DNA of 28,857 bases from DATLBA01 sp035527275. GTDB lineage: Bacteria; Planctomycetota; Phycisphaerae; FEN-1346. The number at the start of each line of letters is the position of its first letter. Positions within the stretch are counted from its first letter, which is position 1. The position numbers and the translations under genes were made by a program. The stretch lies in assembly GCA_035527275.1 (NCBI GenBank), contig DATLBA010000126.1:1-28857 (forward strand). The letters run 5' to 3'. The notes under the pieces are model-generated. The model was not told where the DNA came from, ran no database searches, and was given only the letters and a program-made list of their open reading frames with translations. Positions 25,303 through 28,857 of this stretch are shown here, one piece after another.

Positions 25303-26274
25303 CTAGGGCGCCTGCCCCGACCAGAACGAATACGCGACAAACGCCAGGTAACACGCGAGCAGGATGGCTCCCTCCAGGCGCGTCACGCGGAAACCCGACC
25401 GCATGAACGGAACCAGAGCCAAGACCAGGACAATCATCACGGGCAACTTCACCCGAATGACGTCCGCGAATTCATGCGGTGCGATGGTAATCGGCGAGAT
25501 TGCCGCCGCCAGGCCCAGCACGAATGCCGTGTTAAAGAAAATGCTTCCAATCGCGTTGCCGATGGCAATGTCCCCCTCGCCGCGGCGCGCGGCCACGATG
25601 CCCGTCGCCAGTTCCGGAACCGTCGTGCCGAACGCAATCACCGTCAGACCGATCGTCAGATGGCTGACCCCGGCCGCCTCGGCAACCTGGAGCGCCGCCG
25701 GCACCAGCAGATTACCCCCGACGACAAGCACCGCACCACCCACAAGCAACTGGATCAAGTTGACCAGCGGCCGCGCCCGCGCCTTCGCGATCTTCTCGGG
25801 CAGGACACCCCTCTCCTTCGCCGTCAGCACCATCCAAATCACGAAGGCAAGCAGAACAGCAACCAGAACCACCCCCTCCCACCGCTGGAGTGTCCCGTTC
25901 ACACAGAAAATAAAAAGCAGCACCTGAGCCGCCACCGCGATCGGGACCTCTTTGCGCCACGTGCTGCGCTGAACGACGAGGGGGCGCACCAACGCACTGA
26001 CGCCGATAATCAGGCCGACGTTTGCGACATTGGCTCCCACGATGTTGCCGATCGCGATGGTGCCGACCCCCCGCAACGTGGATGTGAGGCCCACCACAAG
26101 TTCCGGAGTGCTCGTCGCAAACGCAATGATCGTGATGCCAATAACGATGGGGCGAATGTGCATCGCGCGCGCCAAAAGGCCCGCTCCTCGCACGAGCCAC
26201 CCCGCGCCGAAATACAACATGCCCAGCGAAACCGCCAGCACGACAACGTTCACAGCCAGGCTCTCACCAAACAT
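25303..26274 (-). CDS. Cation/calcium exchanger (CaCA family, YrbG/CaxA-like)
   Basis: A 323-residue integral membrane antiporter with about ten helices. It shows the two inverted alpha repeats of the family: AFATSTPELVVGLTSTL with GNIVGANVANVG in the first half, and AFGTTVPELATGI with GNAIGSIFFNTAFVLG in the second. Each has the conserved Pro-Glu for ion binding. The likely exchange is Na+ (or H+) for Ca2+. Start: the ATG at 26274 has GGGAGGA five bases upstream; an in-frame GTG at 26292 would add six residues. The gene is divergent from lpxB and ends on a palindrome. Confidence 0.9.
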   Translation of the reverse strand: MFGESLAVNVVVLAVSLGMLYFGAGWLVRGAGLLARAMHIRPIVIGITIIAFATSTPELVVGLTSTLRGVGTIAIGNIVGANVANVGLIIGVSALVRPLVVQRSTWRKEVPIAVAAQVLLFIFCVNGTLQRWEGVVLVAVLLAFVIWMVLTAKERGVLPEKIAKARARPLVNLIQLLVGGAVLVVGGNLLVPAALQVAEAAGVSHLTIGLTVIAFGTTVPELATGIVAARRGEGDIAIGNAIGSIFFNTAFVLGLAAAISPITIAPHEFADVIRVKLPVMIVLVLALVPFMRSGFRVTRLEGAILLACYLAFVAYSFWSGQAP

Positions 26275-26408
26275 CGTGTCCTCCCGGCCCACCGCCTGTT
26301 GTCGCAGACCGCTTCGAGCAGGCGGGATGCGGTCTTCGACACTCTACGCTGAGACACCACTCAACGTCAAGCAGTACCACTCCGCACCGCCGGTCCGCCG
26401 CTTTCAGG

Positions 26409-26437
26409 TTGTCGGTGGCCGGGGCCTTTGATAGAAT
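26409..26437 (+). promoter_or_regulatory. Possible promoter giving a leaderless lpxB mRNA
   Basis: TTGTCG at 26409-26414 and TAGAAT at 26432-26437 are 17 bases apart. The ATG of lpxB at 26446 lies only nine bases after the -10, so transcription would begin at or within a few bases of it. No ribosome site is visible. Confidence 0.45.
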
Positions 26438-26445
26438 TCGGCTGC

Positions 26446-27630
26446 ATGAAAGACCCCCGAATCTTCATCAGCGCCGGCGAAGCCTCGGGCGACCTGCACG
26501 CCGCCAACCTCGTCCGGGCGCTGCACCGGCTGACGCCGAAGGCCGACATCGTCGGGCTCGGCGGGCCTCGCTTGCGCGCCGCCGGCGCCCGCCTCCTTGC
26601 CGACACGGTCGAGTTCGGCATCATCGGCGTCGGCCCGCTGGTCGGTTCCTTCTGGCGATACCTCGACCTTCTGAGCCGCACCGACCGCTTCCTTGCCGCA
26701 TGGCGACCGGACGTCGTCGTCACGATTGATTGCCCGGGCTTCCACTTTCTCTTGGCCAGCCGCATTCGCGCCCGCCGCATCCCCCTGCTCTGGTACATCC
26801 CGCCGCAACTGTGGGCGTGGGCGCCGGGGCGGGTCCATAAACTCCGCCGCCGCTTCACCCACGTCGCCTGTGTCCTGCCTCGTGAGGAAGCGTTCTTCTG
26901 CAACGCGGGCGTCCCCGCGACCTTTGTCGGCCACCCCGTGGTGGACCATTTGAGGAACCTGGTCCTGGACGAGGCGTTCATCGCGTCGCTGCACGCAGGG
27001 TCCGACGAGCGTCTCGTTGCCCTGCTGCCTGGCAGCCGACGCCAGGAGATCGGCCCGATTCTCGCCCGCCAACTCGCGGTCGCCCGCGCTTTGGCCGACC
27101 GCGCGGGGGCCTGCCGCTTCGTCCTCGCCCTCGCCGATGCCGCTCACCGCCGCTGGACCAACCCGCTTATTGCGGCCTCGGGGCTCGAGGTGCGAACCGT
27201 CGTCGGAAAGACGCACGAAGTCGAAAGTGCAGCCGACCTTGCCTTGGTCGCATCCGGCACGGCCACGCTCGAACTGGTGTTTTACGGGACGCCGATGGCC
27301 GTCTTCTACAACGTCACCTGGGCAGGGTGGAACCTGTTGGGCCGGTGGCTGGTCAAGACGCCTTACCTGAGCCTGCCGAACGCGCTGGCGGGCCGGCGGA
27401 TTGTTCCGGAGTTCATGCGGAACCGCTCGCCCGGCCCCCAGGCCATGGACGAAATCGCCCGCCTGCTTCTTGACGAGCAAATCCATCGAGAGATGAAAGC
27501 AGATCTAGCGGAGATCCGCCGGAAAATCGCAAGGCCCGGCGCTGCCGAAAACACCGCTCGCCTCGCACTCTCTCTTATCGGAACCTGCGTCCCCGAGCCG
27601 CCCAGGCTTCGTCCGGGTTTTGCGATGTGA
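26446..27630 (+). CDS. lpxB: Lipid-A-disaccharide synthase
   Basis: A GT19 glycosyltransferase that joins UDP-diacylglucosamine and lipid X into the lipid A disaccharide at the inner membrane. The 394-residue product shows SAGEASGDLHAANLV (9-23), VGLGGPRLRAAGA, DCPGFHFLLA, YIPPQLWAWAPGR, FVGHPVVDH, LLPGSRRQEI and the donor-site region SGTATLELVFYGTPM. The start at 26446 gives the canonical Ile-Phe-Ile-Ser-Ala-Gly-Glu near the N terminus; the longer TTG start at 26428 is less likely. It indicates an outer membrane with lipid A, consistent with a Gram-negative cell. It is divergent from the exchanger and meets the next gene tail to tail after three bases. Confidence 0.95.
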   Translation: MKDPRIFISAGEASGDLHAANLVRALHRLTPKADIVGLGGPRLRAAGARLLADTVEFGIIGVGPLVGSFWRYLDLLSRTDRFLAAWRPDVVVTIDCPGFHFLLASRIRARRIPLLWYIPPQLWAWAPGRVHKLRRRFTHVACVLPREEAFFCNAGVPATFVGHPVVDHLRNLVLDEAFIASLHAGSDERLVALLPGSRRQEIGPILARQLAVARALADRAGACRFVLALADAAHRRWTNPLIAASGLEVRTVVGKTHEVESAADLALVASGTATLELVFYGTPMAVFYNVTWAGWNLLGRWLVKTPYLSLPNALAGRRIVPEFMRNRSPGPQAMDEIARLLLDEQIHREMKADLAEIRRKIARPGAAENTARLALSLIGTCVPEPPRLRPGFAM

Positions 27631-27633
27631 CCG

Positions 27634-28650
27634 CTACGGCGTCGCCACCCGCACGCACGCCTCGGTCCTGCGAATCAACTCACCCCTACAGTGCTCGTAG
27701 CGGATGGAGATGTCTTTCTCCTCGCCCGGCTCAATCCGCTGCCGGACCACGTCCTTTGCCGCGCCCACCACCTCACCCTTGGCGTCCAGCATCACCGCCG
27801 TCACTTCAACCGCCTCGACCGGTCCCTTGCCTTCATTGGCCACCCAGAGGCTGACGCGCCCTGTCGTTCCGAAACCCCCTTCGTCACGCTGCGTCCGCGG
27901 CGCGTCCTTTATGAGAAGGCTGCCGGGCGACTGGTCCAACCCGGCGGGAAGCACCTTATAATCGTACTCCCACTTCGACGCCCTTACACCCTTCACGTGC
28001 TCCCAAACGACTACGAACGGCGCCGTCTCACCCGGTCCCAGCGCCGCGACGAGCGCATGCGCTTCACCCAACTTGTTGTCTCCTCGGTCGAAAAACACGA
28101 CGGGGACCTCCACGGTGTGAAGCATCTCGGCCGTCACGTTCGTGACGAACCCCACGGCATAGGTCTGCGTGCTGTTCTTGAAGCCGCGGATGACCCGTTG
28201 AACCTTGAGTTCCACGGCTTCCCGCCCGCGCAGGCCCGCGCCGAAAAAGCCCCCGCTCGACTCGCCCGGCGACTCGCCCGGAACCCCATACGTCGGCGGC
28301 GGGGCATGACCGACGGGCCGGGGCGCCGGTTTCTCGCGGGTGAACGCCACCACGAGCCCGATGACCGCCCCCACGATCCCCACGCCGATTAAGACTACCC
28401 ACGCGATCGCCAGGTTGCGGCTGCGGACGCCCCCTTTCGGCAGCGCTGGTGTCCGACGGGCCGCCACCTCCCGCCTCCCGGGCAGCACCGGCCGGAGCGC
28501 CTCCCCGGCTTCCCGGCCCGTCTCCGTCTGGGGTGTGATCTTGACGATGGTCTTACAATGGGGACACCGGACTTCGCGCCCGACCTGATCGGGGCGCAGT
28601 TTGAACCCCTTTCTGCAAAATCCGCACCTCGCCGACAACGCTTTCGACAC
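27634..28650 (-). CDS. Zinc-ribbon membrane protein with tandem FxLYD-like domains
   Basis: With a GTG start at 28650 the protein has 338 residues. AAGGAGGAG stands about ten bases before that codon. Cys9, Cys12, Cys29 and Cys32 form a CxxC...CxxC zinc ribbon (CGFCRKGFKLRPDQVG, CPHCKTIVKI). A single transmembrane helix is at about residues 82-103, then a Pro/Gly-rich linker. Two beta-sandwich repeats of about 90 residues each follow; each has a YAVGFVTNVTAEML- or GRVSLWVANEGKGPV-type strand and a later GPGET or EPGEE turn. These resemble FxLYD domains. The soluble part would be outside the membrane. Function is unknown, and the first 60 residues of the longer open frame are probably not translated. 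No gene is seen in 28651-28857. Confidence 0.65.
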   Translation of the reverse strand: MSKALSARCGFCRKGFKLRPDQVGREVRCPHCKTIVKITPQTETGREAGEALRPVLPGRREVAARRTPALPKGGVRSRNLAIAWVVLIGVGIVGAVIGLVVAFTREKPAPRPVGHAPPPTYGVPGESPGESSGGFFGAGLRGREAVELKVQRVIRGFKNSTQTYAVGFVTNVTAEMLHTVEVPVVFFDRGDNKLGEAHALVAALGPGETAPFVVVWEHVKGVRASKWEYDYKVLPAGLDQSPGSLLIKDAPRTQRDEGGFGTTGRVSLWVANEGKGPVEAVEVTAVMLDAKGEVVGAAKDVVRQRIEPGEEKDISIRYEHCRGELIRRTEACVRVATP

Positions 28651-28857
28651 GGGGCAAACTCCTCCTTCTCTATATACGAACCGGCAAGAGGGCGCCACAG
28701 CCGAAAATGACCCCGCCCGCCACTCATGGCCGCAGGAAGGCCTCTGACCCGAATGGCTGAGGACCGCCCCGACCAACAGGCTACCCTTCGCCACCGCCGT
28801 TGGCAAGCACACACTGAGAATCCGACCACAGGGTGTGACCACCCCCCACCAGTCGTA

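Overview
The window is GC-rich bacterial chromosome, almost entirely housekeeping genes. A planctomycete (perhaps of the Phycisphaerae or a relative) is my best guess. The reasons are the high GC, the Gram-negative lipid A gene lpxB, a Tat-exported protein with the fucose-isomerase fold, a CxxC zinc-ribbon membrane protein, a large GH38 mannosidase, and spacers full of short palindromes and short tandem arrays. That placement is inference; no rRNA is present.

Layout: 33-3070 is a histidine operon segment (hisD-hisC-hisB). 3095-5469 holds a decayed REP-associated (RAYT) transposase, a Tat-secreted enzyme-like protein and a small gene remnant. 5470-5546 is tRNA-Asp with a good promoter. 5786-9205 is a two-gene unit of S-adenosylmethionine-type enzymes: a membrane-anchored isoaspartyl methyltransferase and a large membrane protein with a spermidine-synthase-like domain. 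Two coupled genes for degenerate receiver and GGDEF-like proteins (9189-10837) run towards it. 11442-12725 is purD, which meets the tRNA cluster Thr(TGT)-Tyr(GTA)-Gly(TCC) end to end. tRNA-Lys(CTT) and an insertion-sequence fragment follow. 14153-19590 is a nucleotide biosynthesis block: a stand-alone GMP synthase ATP-pyrophosphatase subunit, carA and carB. 19979-28650 holds an alpha-mannosidase, a PIN-PhoH ATPase, a small tRNA-binding protein, a cation/calcium exchanger, lpxB and a zinc-ribbon membrane protein.

The most interesting point is the nucleotide block. CarA has lost the glutaminase nucleophile (Cys to Gly252) and the catalytic Glu (to Cys338), and its glutamine pocket is altered. 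The neighbouring GMP synthase has no glutaminase domain at all. Both enzymes therefore look as if they use free ammonia, or ammonia delivered by another protein.

A second theme is the spacers. Between 11.1 and 13.25 kb there are five degenerate arrays with a 7-base period and two with an 8-base period, most of them between tRNA genes. A palindrome (CCCGCCTGAGGCGGG and variants) occurs about five times, once inside a dead transposase gene. No CRISPR array, prophage, rRNA or intact insertion sequence was seen.
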